A stretch of 64,000 nucleotides of DNA from an uncultured Sphingomonadaceae bacterium (lineage in GTDB: Bacteria; Pseudomonadota; Alphaproteobacteria; Sphingomonadales; Sphingomonadaceae), in assembly GCA_947494305.1 (NCBI GenBank), contig CANLUL010000001.1:186001-250000 (forward strand), written 5' to 3'. Of this stretch, positions 16,660-25,955 are shown piece by piece; position 1 is the first letter of the stretch; each line of letters starts with the position of its first letter. Below the pieces are notes generated by a model, which saw nothing but the letters and a program-made list of their open reading frames with translations, was not told the DNA's origin and made no database searches. Both the position numbers and the translations under genes were made by a program.

Positions 16660-18759
16660 CTAGAAACTGCCGCTAACTGTCAGCTGATAAATCAATCCAA
16701 ATCTGCGGCTACGATCCTCGACAAAGTCAATGGGACCATCACGACGATTGACGAAATTGGTGCGAACAAAAGTCTCGCTCCGATTGAAGAGGTTATTCAA
16801 CGCACCTCGAACAGTCAGTCCAAATACGTCCTTATGTTCGACAAAGACAGTTGCGAAAACGGAATCGAAGGTGAACGCATTGATTTGGTCCAGACGCAAA
16901 TTGTCTGCACTGTCTTCATCCTCGATAGAACCACCCCAGGCCCAATTGCTATTGGGTATGTCATGGCGAAAATTGATTTCGTAAGAGAATATCTCATCAT
17001 TGTTCGTGCGTCTGAAAATGCCCGTCACCGGATCCTCAATTGAGCTCTTGGCGAGATTTCCTTCAAAATCGAGTTTGGCGCCCTTCCACCCAATGGGATC
17101 AAACAAGATCGAGGATACCAATCCAACGCCAAATCGGGTGGCTTTGGGCAAATTCCCAGTTGCTTCACCCAAAATGACAACGGGCATTCCATTCACGATT
17201 GTCGTCGTGTCAACTGGAATGGCGTCAACAACATCTGTTATTTTTTCCCCAAATATTGTGACCGTACCAGAACCCCAGGGCCCTAACCTCTTTGTCATTT
17301 CAATTTCCGCTCTCCAGCTTTGCGTAGGGACTAGATTGGGGTTGCCGGCATCGCCGATATTCTGATCGACCTCGACAGATTCAACAAAATCAAAGAAATC
17401 GAGTTGCCCAACCTGACGTTCTATTTTCAGGCTCAAATCCATTGTTGCGGATGGTTTTAGTGCCAGTGTTACCGATCCCTTGGGGCGAATGAATGATCGG
17501 GTCAGGCCATTGGCACCAGTTTGGCTAATGCGGCTATATTCGCCGCCTAGCTGTGCCTGAATAGACAGTTTGTCGGAAAGCGTACGGCCAAAGCTGCCGA
17601 TAACCTCTCCCCGATATTCGGTGACTTTGCTGTTTCCGTTGGCCAGCGGCGTGCCGTTCCTGATGGCTTCGGCATCAAGGAAATTATAGGCGCCTTCCAG
17701 ATTGATTCCCCAATCCGTGCCACCACTCGTTGACCAGCTATATTCGCTGCGAAATACAGTTTCTCCTTCGTCGAGGATCCGCTCGAGCAAATCGTTAGCG
17801 GGGGGCGTAATGCCATCGGTGAAGGTTTGACCGAAAAAAGTGTCTACCGGACTATGTTCCAGCCTTTGCAGACCAATTAGTTTTAAACGTCCACCGCCGA
17901 GCGCAAAATCATAATCGATGTTGAATTCCGCGTTCCACTCATTTTCGCGTCGTGTGAACAATTCGAGTATATCGGGTTCATTGACGGTGACACGGGTAGA
18001 ATCAATCCGTGTGCGAGGCCGAGGAAAAGCAACTTCTGCGCTTAGGTTAAATATCGATCCGGCATCGCTGGTGCGGGTATAGGATCCGCTGACTATAGGC
18101 GCATTAAATGGAAACCTTGCGATCTCCGGATCGCGGCGAAAGAGGAGATCGCCAAAACCGTCAGTGACCATTTCTGGCCCCTGAACGCCATTGCGGAATT
18201 GTTCGTTGACAAAGGCAAGTGTGAAGTCACCTTTGCCCAATTTCCCGTTAATTGAAACCTCTCCGTTGAGCCAACTATCTCCGGATCTGCGAAACCGCGG
18301 TTCCCATTTGAAATTTCCTGAGATACCGCCACTCGCATCTGAACTGGTGACAAGATTCAGCACCTGTCCAGAAAGGCCGGTTATGCTGAGAGAGGCGCCG
18401 TCGACAATTTCAAGACGCACAACATTTGATGCAGAAATTCTTTGTAGCGCTGTTTCAGCATCCATATTCTTGCCCGCAATTCGGGCACCGTTGATCAGGA
18501 CATTCTCATCCGCCTGACCCAATCCGCGTTCTTCTTCGTTGCCGGAATCGATTACAAAGCCAGGGACCTGACGGACCATATCAAGCGCTGTACGCGGATT
18601 GAAACGTTCAAACTGGTTCGCATTGTATATTTCACGCCCGTTTTCATTGCGCGGCTGCAAACTTGCGGACTCCAAATCCTGAGCAAGCACAGCAGAATGT
18701 TGGGTGAGCGACCAAATCGCGAGTCCGAAACCGGCCAATAACCCTTTGTAATTGTGCAA
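16660..18759 (-). CDS. TonB-dependent receptor
   Basis: A 699-residue outer-membrane receptor. A signal peptide (about 1-26) precedes a plug domain (about 40-150: NPRTALDMVRQVPGF, LINGARIAGK, VRLEIVDGAS) and a beta-barrel ending in the aromatic residue of LTVSGSF. The initiator is a TTG at 18757-18759 with AAGGGG upstream; no ATG fits. No siderophore synthesis or permease gene lies nearby, so the ligand is unknown. A BlaI/CopY-like palindrome at 18854-18867 lies about 95 nt upstream and may regulate it. Confidence 0.9.
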   Translation of the reverse strand: MHNYKGLLAGFGLAIWSLTQHSAVLAQDLESASLQPRNENGREIYNANQFERFNPRTALDMVRQVPGFVIDSGNEEERGLGQADENVLINGARIAGKNMDAETALQRISASNVVRLEIVDGASLSITGLSGQVLNLVTSSDASGGISGNFKWEPRFRRSGDSWLNGEVSINGKLGKGDFTLAFVNEQFRNGVQGPEMVTDGFGDLLFRRDPEIARFPFNAPIVSGSYTRTSDAGSIFNLSAEVAFPRPRTRIDSTRVTVNEPDILELFTRRENEWNAEFNIDYDFALGGGRLKLIGLQRLEHSPVDTFFGQTFTDGITPPANDLLERILDEGETVFRSEYSWSTSGGTDWGINLEGAYNFLDAEAIRNGTPLANGNSKVTEYRGEVIGSFGRTLSDKLSIQAQLGGEYSRISQTGANGLTRSFIRPKGSVTLALKPSATMDLSLKIERQVGQLDFFDFVESVEVDQNIGDAGNPNLVPTQSWRAEIEMTKRLGPWGSGTVTIFGEKITDVVDAIPVDTTTIVNGMPVVILGEATGNLPKATRFGVGLVSSILFDPIGWKGAKLDFEGNLAKSSIEDPVTGIFRRTNNDEIFSYEINFRHDIPNSNWAWGGSIEDEDSADNLRLDQINAFTFDSVFATVFVEHKDVFGLTVRGALNNLFNRSETFVRTNFVNRRDGPIDFVEDRSRRFGLIYQLTVSGSF

Positions 18760-18853
18760 CTCATTCCCCTTAAACTTAAGCTGTCTACCACTTTGGTGAT
18801 TGTCAGCGCGTTGCTATTGGCCGTTGGTTTCCGTGGAAACTACCTTTCGATAA

Positions 18854-18867
18854 ACTACATCTGTAGT
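18854..18867. promoter_or_regulatory. BlaI/CopY-family-like operator upstream of the TonB receptor
   Basis: ACTACA-TC-TGTAGT is a perfect inverted repeat of two 6-nt arms with a 2-nt spacer. Its core TACAxxTGTA is the operator form recognised by BlaI/MecI/CopY regulators. It lies in the 149-nt gap in front of the TTG start of the TonB receptor. No such regulator gene is in the window. Confidence 0.55.
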
Positions 18868-18908
18868 CGGACGAACAGAATTCTCACTAACTGGGTATAC
18901 TCAATATC

Positions 18909-19178
18909 TTAATGCTTGTTTGAGAACAAAATAAAAGCAGCCGCACAATTGGCGACCGTATAAACGGCGTAAAAAATTACGGAACTGATCATCCCCATAT
19001 TGGCAAAAATCAGCGCGGCGGCCAGCATGAAAAATTCCAATATGTAGCTGCCATAGGGCCCCAGTGCTTTGCGAAAACTGCCCCGTGCTTCGGCAATGAG
19101 CGGGTGATCACTCTCCAGCATTGCCTTGTGCATCGCGAAATTGCCGACACCACAGAGGAAAATTATAATGAGATACAT
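18909..19178 (-). CDS. Small integral membrane protein of unknown function
   Basis: An 89-residue protein with three likely transmembrane stretches (residues 1-17, 47-66 and 68-83). An intervening soluble segment contains HPLIAEARGSFRKALGPYGSY. I do not recognise a named family. It lies between the TonB receptor and the divergently read SDR gene, with 105 nt to the latter. The compositional pattern and length make it a credible gene, but its role is unknown. Confidence 0.6.
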   Translation of the reverse strand: MYLIIIFLCGVGNFAMHKAMLESDHPLIAEARGSFRKALGPYGSYILEFFMLAAALIFANMGMISSVIFYAVYTVANCAAAFILFSNKH

Positions 19179-19286
19179 GGGCTATTTATAACTCTGTTTG
19201 ACGTTATTGTCAGTGTTTATAACGTGATTTGTTTGTTCAACTAGTCATAGAGTAGACATAATCGGACAAGATGAGGATAATCTGTG

Positions 19287-20099
19287 ATGGACTTTTCAGG
19301 AAAGACAACAGTGATCACGGGCGGTGCGACCGGCATTGGTTTCGCTCTCGCCAAAGAGCTGGGTAAGCGCGGTTCCAAAATCATTCTGTTCGAACCAAGA
19401 GAGACGCAATTGCAGGAAGCGAAGCAACTGCTTGCGAATGATGGCATAGAGTCAAAATATTTTGTGGGTGATGTTACCAAACGAGAAGACGTAGAAGCAG
19501 TGGCTGATTTTGCATGGTCGGAAAATGGCCGGGCAGATGCGATTATTAACAATGCCGGTATCGGTGGTCCGATGCAGAAGGTTATCGACTTTGATATGGC
19601 CGAGGCGCGGAAGCTGTTCGATGTAAACTATTGGGGAATGTGGAACGGTATTCAGGTGTTTGGAAAGCGCTTCCTAACCGATGGCAAGCCGTCAGCCATT
19701 TATAGTGTGGCCTCAGAAAACGCGCTATTCAATGTCTATCCTTCAGGTGGTGGCGCTTATGTATCGAGCAAACACGCAATATTTGGTTTGATGGATATGC
19801 TGCGCAAAGAAGTGCCAGATCATATCGAAACCGGCTGTATCATTCCGGGCTGGGTTGCGACCGAAATGACCCGCTTAAAAGGCATGGATGCGGATCAATA
19901 TGCCAAGACGATTGTGCCGCAGATGGAGGCCGGTGAATATTATCTGGTCAGCCACAGCTATAATGCTGTTCGTTTGGATGAGCGCTATGATGAAGTCAAA
20001 GCCGCCTTTGCTCAATATGCGCCGCGCTATGAAGGCGACGATGAATATGATGTGATCAGTGCCTTTGCCAAAGCCAGGGCTGCGAAACAGAAGACATGA
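19287..20099 (+). CDS. SDR family NAD(P)-dependent oxidoreductase
   Basis: A 270-residue short-chain dehydrogenase with a Rossmann fold. It has the cofactor motif [16 protein letters not shown] near residue 89, and the catalytic Ser (SVASEN) and YVSSK tetrad. The C-terminal part ([22 protein letters not shown]) is unlike the steroid and fatty-acid SDRs I know, so the substrate is unassigned. A GTG at 19284 is an equally possible start; GAGG at 19273-19276 can serve either. The stop overlaps the ATG of the DUF2256 gene. Confidence 0.88.
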   Translation: MDFSGKTTVITGGATGIGFALAKELGKRGSKIILFEPRETQLQEAKQLLANDGIESKYFVGDVTKREDVEAVADFAWSENGRADAIINNAGIGGPMQKVIDFDMAEARKLFDVNYWGMWNGIQVFGKRFLTDGKPSAIYSVASENALFNVYPSGGGAYVSSKHAIFGLMDMLRKEVPDHIETGCIIPGWVATEMTRLKGMDADQYAKTIVPQMEAGEYYLVSHSYNAVRLDERYDEVKAAFAQYAPRYEGDDEYDVISAFAKARAAKQKT

Positions 20100-20236
20100 C
20101 GCACCACAAGCCGCATCTCCCTGAAAAAATATGCCCCGTCTGTGAACGGCCTTTTAAGTGGCGGAAGAAATGGGCGCGGGATTGGGACAATGTAATCTAT
20201 TGCTCACAGCGTTGCCGACAGACTGGTAAAGCCTGA
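20096..20236 (+). CDS. DUF2256 domain protein
   Basis: A 46-residue protein absent from ordinary length cut-offs. It translates to a complete DUF2256 signature: [14 protein letters not shown] at 13-26, then [12 protein letters not shown] at 30-41. The four cysteines (13, 16, 36 and 40) suggest a small zinc ribbon. Its ATG overlaps the stop of the SDR gene (ATGA), indicating translational coupling. Homologs are often found next to cryptochrome/photolyase genes; none lies here. The function is unknown. Confidence 0.88.
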   Translation: MTHHKPHLPEKICPVCERPFKWRKKWARDWDNVIYCSQRCRQTGKA

Positions 20237-20239
20237 ACT

Positions 20240-20746
20240 CTAGCCCAATGATCGAACCTCGCGGGCTTTAACTTTGTCTTCTAAAAAGTTTAGGATGCGG
20301 CGTTCATCCTCCGGCCCGCGTTTTGCGCTGCGACCGAAAAGCCAACCACCAATGGCCATCATGAATAGTGGCATGATGATAAACATGGCACTGAACATCC
20401 AGGGTACGTCGCCAAGAAATGTGACGCCCAAGCCGATTGCAATGAAGATGGAAAGAAAGCCAAACCAAAATACGACAAAGAAGGTCGCTTTCTTACCCCG
20501 TCCGATCTTAGCTTCAATGGTTGTCCCACCACGTTCCTCAAACATTTTTCCTTCCAGGCTATAGGCGCTGTCATCGCGCTGCCCCCAATGTTCGATTTTG
20601 AGGAAAATCTTATTCTCGGTGCCTTGTCCAAAAACGCGGCCTTTGTTTTTTTCCTTCTGTGTCCAGCTACGATCCATCTCATCCTCCAAGATGCGCGCGA
20701 GCGGGATGGGTTTGTGCGGGGAGTGGAGTTTGATCTTACGGGCCAT
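20240..20746 (-). CDS. Two-TM membrane protein, tandem paralog A
   Basis: A 168-residue protein. The cytosolic N-terminus has a conserved IPLARILEDEMDRSWTQKEK-type segment. A beta-rich middle (IEHWGQRDDSAYSLEGKMFEERGGTTIEAKIG) and two transmembrane helices (about 93-113 and 118-140) follow, then a short tail (LNFLEDKV). It is clearly paralogous to the next gene upstream. It converges with the DUF2256 gene with only 3 nt between stops. The family is unrecognised. A role at the membrane is inferred from topology only. Confidence 0.7.
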   Translation of the reverse strand: MARKIKLHSPHKPIPLARILEDEMDRSWTQKEKNKGRVFGQGTENKIFLKIEHWGQRDDSAYSLEGKMFEERGGTTIEAKIGRGKKATFFVVFWFGFLSIFIAIGLGVTFLGDVPWMFSAMFIIMPLFMMAIGGWLFGRSAKRGPEDERRILNFLEDKVKAREVRSLG

Positions 20747-20766
20747 GGTCTATTCTACATCATTGA

Positions 20767-21267
20767 TCACAAGTTTCGCGATTTAGCTTCAACCGTTTCG
20801 GCCAGAAAATCGAGTATTTTTTGGGGCGTACCGCGGTCCACATCTTTGTCATTTCGTGTTTTAAATACCATCAACCCAAATATAATTAGCATGAGACCAG
20901 GAATGCCCGAAAAGACAATGTTGAATAGCAGCGGCGCATCGTCAAATTCCCACAATGCCAATGAAGCCATAAAGAAGATCGCAACAAAGCCGAACCAAAC
21001 GGCTAAAAATTGTTTCTTGCTACCCGCTTCATGCAATTCCCCACTAATTAATGTGCCGCCATCATATTCGCGCATGGTCGCTTGCAGCTTTGGTTCAACG
21101 CCAAAGCTGATTTTCCGCCTGCCATAGACCAAATTCATTTTCTTCTCGGTTCCGCCGCCATGAACCATGAAGCCAGATTGCTTTTTCCGCTTGGCCATTT
21201 CATCCTTTAGCTTTGTAGCAAGGGTGATTGGATCCAATGGAGAAAACAGCGTGACAGGCGTAGCCAT
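20767..21267 (-). CDS. Two-TM membrane protein, tandem paralog B
   Basis: A 166-residue paralog of the preceding entry, 20 nt upstream in the same direction. Shared landmarks are PITLATKLKDEM near residue 13, GTEKKMNL, a YDGGTLISGEL segment in place of RGGTTIEAKI, two transmembrane helices (about 92-112 and 115-135) and the C-terminal ILDFLAETVEA. The pair begins 11 nt after the stop of fumarase (21279), so all three may be one transcript. The function is unknown. Confidence 0.7.
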   Translation of the reverse strand: MATPVTLFSPLDPITLATKLKDEMAKRKKQSGFMVHGGGTEKKMNLVYGRRKISFGVEPKLQATMREYDGGTLISGELHEAGSKKQFLAVWFGFVAIFFMASLALWEFDDAPLLFNIVFSGIPGLMLIIFGLMVFKTRNDKDVDRGTPQKILDFLAETVEAKSRNL

Positions 21268-21278
21268 TGTGCTGCGTC

Positions 21279-22805
21279 TTACTCCGCTGGTTCCAATAGA
21301 CCTTCTTTTTTGATCTTCTCTTGCCAGACAAGCGGCGCAAGATGATGGACGCTTTGGCCTTCGGCATCGACGGCAACCGTGACCGGCATATCCTGCACCT
21401 CAAACTCGTAAATCGCTTCCATGCCCAGATCCTCAAAGCCGACCACTTTGGATCCCTTGATCGCACGAGCCACCAAATAGGCGCTGCCTCCGACCGCCAT
21501 CAGATAGGCGCTTTTGTGTTTTTTGATCGAACCAACCGTATCGAGGCCGCGTTCCGCCTTTCCGACCATGGCAAGCAGGCCTTGTTCGAGCATCATGTCG
21601 GTAAATTTGTCCATGCGTGTCGCTGTCGTTGGGCCAGCAGGTCCTACGACTTCTTCGCCCACTGGATCGACAGGGCCAACATAGTAGATCACACGCCCTT
21701 TGAATTCGACCGGGAGTTCTTCACCCGCCGCGAGCATGTCTTTGATCTTCTTATGTGCGGCGTCACGACCGGTTAGCATCTTGCCATTGAGCAACAACCG
21801 GTCGCCATGCTTCCAGGTCGCCACTTCGGCCGCATCTAGCGAATCAAGTTGAACGCGCTTTGCTTCCGAGGAGGGCTTCCAGTTGACATCGGGCCATTCA
21901 TCGAGCTTGGGCGCTTCCAGATAGGCTGGGCCGCTGCCATCCAATGTGAAATGGGCATGGCGGGTGGCGGCGCAATTCGGGATCATCGCCACAGGTTTGC
22001 CAGCAGCATGACATGGCCAGTCATTAATTTTTACGTCGAGAATAGTGGAGAGTCCGCCAAGCCCCTGTGCACCAATGCCCAGCGCATTGACCTTGTCAAA
22101 AATCTCGATGCGGAGTTCCTCGATATCGTTGCGCGGACCGCGTTGTTTGAGCTGTCCCATATCAATGGGATCCATCAGCGATTGCTTAGCCAATTGCACG
22201 CAGCGTTCCGCCGTCCCGCCAATCCCGATGCCCAGCATCCCCGGTGGACACCATCCCGCGCCCATCAGGGGAACCATTTCGAGTACCCAGTCAACGATAT
22301 TGTCGCTTGGGTTCATCATTTTGAATTTGGATTTGTTCTCGCTACCGCCGCCTTTGGCCGCAACATCCACCGAAACTTTGTCGCCGGGCACCATTTCTAC
22401 ATGTAGTACGGACGGAGTATTGTCCTTTGTGTTGCGCCGGGTGAAGGCAGGATCGGCAAGTATCGAAGCGCGGAGTTTGTTTTCAGGATGCAGATAAGCT
22501 TGCCGCACGCCTTCATCGACAATTTCCTGCATCGATTGTGACCTTTTGTCCAACTGGCAATCCATGCCCCATTTGACGAACACATTCACAATCCCGGTAT
22601 CCTGACAAATGGGACGGTGTCCCTCCGCACACATTTTTGAATTGGTGAGAATTTGCGCGATGGCATCTTTCGCTGCCGGAGATTTTTCTGCCTCATAGGC
22701 TTCACCCAATGCACGGATGTAATCCATGGGGTGATAATAGGATATAAATTGAAGCGCGTCGGCAACGCTTTCGATCAGGTCAGCAGTCTTGATGGTGACA
22801 GTCAT
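21279..22805 (-). CDS. fumA: Fumarate hydratase, class I
   Basis: A 508-residue iron-sulfur fumarase that interconverts fumarate and malate in the TCA cycle. The N-terminal alpha domain contains HRPICQDTGIVNVFVKWG, with the first cluster cysteine. Further cluster cysteines lie in GAGWCPPGMLGIGIGG and in PNCAATRH. The C-terminal beta domain contains LTGRDAAHKKI and GPTTATRMDKF. Full length matches the single-chain class I form. Likely co-transcribed with the two membrane paralogs downstream, though without an evident functional link. Confidence 0.95.
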   Translation of the reverse strand: MTVTIKTADLIESVADALQFISYYHPMDYIRALGEAYEAEKSPAAKDAIAQILTNSKMCAEGHRPICQDTGIVNVFVKWGMDCQLDKRSQSMQEIVDEGVRQAYLHPENKLRASILADPAFTRRNTKDNTPSVLHVEMVPGDKVSVDVAAKGGGSENKSKFKMMNPSDNIVDWVLEMVPLMGAGWCPPGMLGIGIGGTAERCVQLAKQSLMDPIDMGQLKQRGPRNDIEELRIEIFDKVNALGIGAQGLGGLSTILDVKINDWPCHAAGKPVAMIPNCAATRHAHFTLDGSGPAYLEAPKLDEWPDVNWKPSSEAKRVQLDSLDAAEVATWKHGDRLLLNGKMLTGRDAAHKKIKDMLAAGEELPVEFKGRVIYYVGPVDPVGEEVVGPAGPTTATRMDKFTDMMLEQGLLAMVGKAERGLDTVGSIKKHKSAYLMAVGGSAYLVARAIKGSKVVGFEDLGMEAIYEFEVQDMPVTVAVDAEGQSVHHLAPLVWQEKIKKEGLLEPAE

Positions 22806-23019
22806 AGGAACTCCGGATGGTCTAGTGGATGCGATCCATTGCCCTTTTGGCCGATATGCTCCGGACGGGCAAGTATTTGTAGGGGAACGAGAATTGCCAA
22901 CCTACTCTTCTGTCTCATCCAGACGTAGCTAAGCAGATTACCTACAAGGTAATTGTGAGCCTCATGTGCGGAGTGTAAAGATTTGGGCAATCGGATGAAA
23001 TAGAAAGTGGAGATCGGAT

Positions 23020-23364
23020 ATGTTGGCTTTTCGGATACTCATGGCAGTACTTTTTGTAGCGATTACTGGCTACACTATGGTGACAATAGCAAACCACGGT
23101 TGGAATCTTGTCCCCATCTTTTTCGGAGACATGGCAGCCATGGCTTGGCCGGGCCAGTTTAATTTTGACTTCATGTGCTTTCTTATTCTTTCGGCCCTAT
23201 GGGTGTCCTGGCGGCATCACTTTTCTGGCCTCGGTTTAATGCTGGGAGCGATTGCTTCGGTTGGCGGTATGCTATTCCTGTCGGCCTATCTGTTTATTGT
23301 CGCTGGACAGGCCAATGGAAATGTGCGCGAATTGCTTTTGGGGAAAGTGCGAGCGGCGGAATAA
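23020..23364 (+). CDS. Small membrane protein of unknown function
   Basis: A 114-residue protein with three or four transmembrane segments (about 4-24, 50-66, 70-95). GTGGAG lies upstream of the ATG. Conserved-looking residues include NFDFMCFLILSALWVSWRHHF. I do not recognise a named family. It stands alone between fumarase (opposite strand) and the ribonucleotide reductase leader, and its stop is one base from a NrdR-like box. Confidence 0.65.
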   Translation: MLAFRILMAVLFVAITGYTMVTIANHGWNLVPIFFGDMAAMAWPGQFNFDFMCFLILSALWVSWRHHFSGLGLMLGAIASVGGMLFLSAYLFIVAGQANGNVRELLLGKVRAAE

Positions 23365-23365
23365 G

Positions 23366-23381
23366 ACACCATATCTAGTGT
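23366..23381. promoter_or_regulatory. NrdR-like box upstream of nrdA
   Basis: ACACCATATCTAGTGT is a 16-nt near-palindrome close to the NrdR consensus (ACACwATATATwGTGT). It lies 505 nt upstream of the nrdA start. Only one clear box was found, whereas NrdR usually binds two spaced boxes, which lowers confidence. Confidence 0.6.
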
Positions 23382-23885
23382 CACAAATTGGTCATCCATA
23401 CCTGTGGGTGGATTGTGGATAAAAATTTGCAAAAATTTGACATAGGCTATTGCGCAAATGGCAACGCTTAGCAGGTCCACGCGTCGCTGCGCTGCAGCAT
23501 AAAATGACCGTCGATGAAGTGATTCATTTATACGACGAATGGAGTCGTTAAAATGTCATTTACCCCCTTGCATATAATTTCGTTTCAGCCACTATAGGTT
23601 GTGGTTCGGCCTTGGGGGCATACCAACAACTTGTGTTTACTGGATTTTGCGCCGACTCGGCGAATACCCCTTTTTGGCCTGAATTGAGAGAGATTTTAGG
23701 GGTTCCCGGGGTGAAAAAATAATCACCCCAAATGGTTGTAATAATGCTAGTCACGAGGCTTCGGCCCGAGTCGAACAAGGCGTGAACAAAAACCATTGCA
23801 AAAGAGCCCCGGAAATCGGTCGTTTTGACTGGTTGAAGAGACTGGTTTGTGTTTGTTGCTTTTTGAGTTTTAGGGGGCCGTTTTA
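23382..23885 (+). other. Long leader upstream of nrdA, no gene recognised
   Basis: This stretch contains no convincing gene apart from very short frames (for example a 15-codon frame near 23509). It holds the DnaA box, a 7-bp hairpin GGGGTGA/TCACCCC at 23709-23730 and other small inverted repeats. The length allows a structured 5' untranslated region, but I could not match it to a known riboswitch class. Confidence 0.4.
23414..23422 (-). promoter_or_regulatory. DnaA box in the nrdA leader
   Basis: TGTGGATAA here is the complement of the strong DnaA box TTATCCACA, a perfect match. It lies 33 nt after the NrdR-like box in the intergenic region that ends at nrdA. DnaA control of nrd genes is known in E. 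coli; the link here is inferred from position. Confidence 0.55.
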
Positions 23886-25955
23886 ATGGATTTTCGAGAT
23901 AACCGGAATGAAGCCGGAGATATGGGTGAGTTGGATATGGGCGCGGAAGTATTGGATACGCCAAAGAGTAAAGCAGCAGACGCATCAGGTGCATCAGACA
24001 AGGCTCCGGTAAAAGAACCGGAAGTGAGTAAAAAGGCAGAAGCGGAAGCGGCGGCCGAAAAAGCCAATGATGAAAAAGAACTGAAAGCGGAGCGCGACAG
24101 TCACAGTGTGGAAGATCGTCGTTTCAAAATCGAAACTGATGATGCCCGCGATGATTTGCTGACCGAGTTTGGCAAAGAGACATTGAAAGATCGTTATCTT
24201 CTTCCCGGTGAAAGCTTCCAGGATCTGTTCGCACGTGTGGCGGATGCCTATGCCGATGATCAGGATCATGCCCAGCGGCTTTATGACTATATTTCGAGAC
24301 TATGGTTCATGCCAGCAACGCCTGTACTCTCCAATGGTGGCACCGGTCGCGGGCTTCCTATCTCATGCTATCTGAATAGTGTGGATGATAGCCTGGGCGG
24401 GATCGTCAATACCTGGAACGAGAATGTCTGGCTGGCGTCGAAGGGCGGCGGCATCGGTACCTATTGGGGTAGCGTGCGCGGCATTGGTGAGCCGGTCGGC
24501 CTCAACGGCAAAACATCGGGTATTATTCCGTTCGTGCGGGTGATGGACAGTTTGACACTGGCGATTTCACAAGGGTCATTGCGACGCGGTTCGGCGGCTT
24601 GCTATCTTGATATAGATCATCCAGAAATCGAAGAATTCCTAGAGATTAGAAAGCCTTCTGGAGACTTTAACCGGAAAGCTCTGAACCTGCATCACGGCGT
24701 TCTTCTGACCGATGAGTTTATGGAAGCGGTGCGTGACGGTTCGGAATTTGATCTGAAATCACCCAAAGATGGTTCGGTACGCGGCACAGTTGATGCACGT
24801 AGCCTTTTCCAGAAGCTGGTTGAAACACGTCTTGCCACCGGTGAGCCCTACATCATCTTCAACGACACGGTGAACCGGACGATGCCAAAGCATCACCGCG
24901 ATCTGGGTTTGAAAGTCTCCACATCCAACCTCTGCTCAGAGATCACATTGCCTACGGGGCGCGATCACCTGGGTGAGGACAGAACCGCAGTATGTTGCCT
25001 GTCCTCGCTTAATCTCGAAAAATGGGATGAGTGGTCAGTAGACAATGACTTTGTCGAAGACGTGATGCGTTTCCTCGACAATGTGCTGCAGGATTATATT
25101 GACCGGGCGCCCGATGAAATGGCGCGGGCCAAATATAGCGCAAGCCGCGAACGCAGTGTTGGTTTGGGGGTCATGGGTTTCCATAGCTTCCTGCAAGCAC
25201 GCGGTCTTGGTTTTGAAAGTGCGCTGGCAAAATCGTGGAATATGAAGATCTTCAAGCATGTCTCTGCGAAAGCTTCGGAGGCCAGCATGATGCTCGCCAA
25301 GGAACGCGGACCATGTCCGGATGCGGCCGATCAGGGTGTGATGGAACGCTTCTCCTGCAAAATGGCGATCGCACCTACTGCGTCGATTTCGATCATCTGC
25401 GGCGGTGCTTCGGCCTGTATCGAACCGATCCCGGCGAATATCTATACGCATAAAACATTGTCGGGCAGCTTTGTGGTCAAGAACCCGCACCTGTTGAAAT
25501 TGCTGCAGGAGAAATCGAAAGACAGCAACAATGTCTGGAACAGCATCCTTGAAAAAGGCGGCAGCGTCCAGCATCTCGACTTCCTCAATGCCGAGGAAAA
25601 AGACGCCTATAAAACCAGCTTTGAGATTGATCAGCGCTGGCTGCTCGAACTCGCTGCCGACCGCACGCCGTATATCGATCAGGCGCAGTCACTGAATCTG
25701 TTCATTCCGGCCGATGTCGACAAATGGGATCTGTTGATGCTGCACTTCCGCGCATGGGAGCTGGGCATCAAGTCGCTCTATTATCTGCGCAGCAAATCTA
25801 TTCAGCGTGCTGGTTTTGCCGGCGGTGAAATTGCTGGATCGGAAACCGATGCTGCTGGCGGCGGTGTCGAAGCGGACAATACACTCGATCCGAAAACGGT
25901 CGAACTGATGACCGCGAACGGAACCGACTATGATGAGTGTCTCGCCTGCCAATAG
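23886..25955 (+). CDS. nrdA: Class Ia ribonucleoside-diphosphate reductase, alpha subunit
   Basis: A 689-residue catalytic subunit that reduces ribonucleoside diphosphates. It carries MPATPVLSNGGTGRGLPISCYL with the first redox cysteine, the active-site NLCSEI loop, and the CLSSLNLEKWDEW partner cysteine. PTASISIICGGASACIEP and a C-terminal CLACQ thiol pair follow. Residues 1-75 are charged and low-complexity. No ATP-cone allosteric domain is recognisable at the N-terminus, so overall-activity control may differ from the classical enzyme. nrdB follows after a small membrane protein gene. Confidence 0.95.
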   Translation: MDFRDNRNEAGDMGELDMGAEVLDTPKSKAADASGASDKAPVKEPEVSKKAEAEAAAEKANDEKELKAERDSHSVEDRRFKIETDDARDDLLTEFGKETLKDRYLLPGESFQDLFARVADAYADDQDHAQRLYDYISRLWFMPATPVLSNGGTGRGLPISCYLNSVDDSLGGIVNTWNENVWLASKGGGIGTYWGSVRGIGEPVGLNGKTSGIIPFVRVMDSLTLAISQGSLRRGSAACYLDIDHPEIEEFLEIRKPSGDFNRKALNLHHGVLLTDEFMEAVRDGSEFDLKSPKDGSVRGTVDARSLFQKLVETRLATGEPYIIFNDTVNRTMPKHHRDLGLKVSTSNLCSEITLPTGRDHLGEDRTAVCCLSSLNLEKWDEWSVDNDFVEDVMRFLDNVLQDYIDRAPDEMARAKYSASRERSVGLGVMGFHSFLQARGLGFESALAKSWNMKIFKHVSAKASEASMMLAKERGPCPDAADQGVMERFSCKMAIAPTASISIICGGASACIEPIPANIYTHKTLSGSFVVKNPHLLKLLQEKSKDSNNVWNSILEKGGSVQHLDFLNAEEKDAYKTSFEIDQRWLLELAADRTPYIDQAQSLNLFIPADVDKWDLLMLHFRAWELGIKSLYYLRSKSIQRAGFAGGEIAGSETDAAGGGVEADNTLDPKTVELMTANGTDYDECLACQ

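Noticed and set aside
23382-23885. Adenosylcobalamin or nrdJ-type riboswitch in the nrdA leader
   Set aside because: The RNR is class Ia with an NrdB partner, and no B12-box sequence was recognised.
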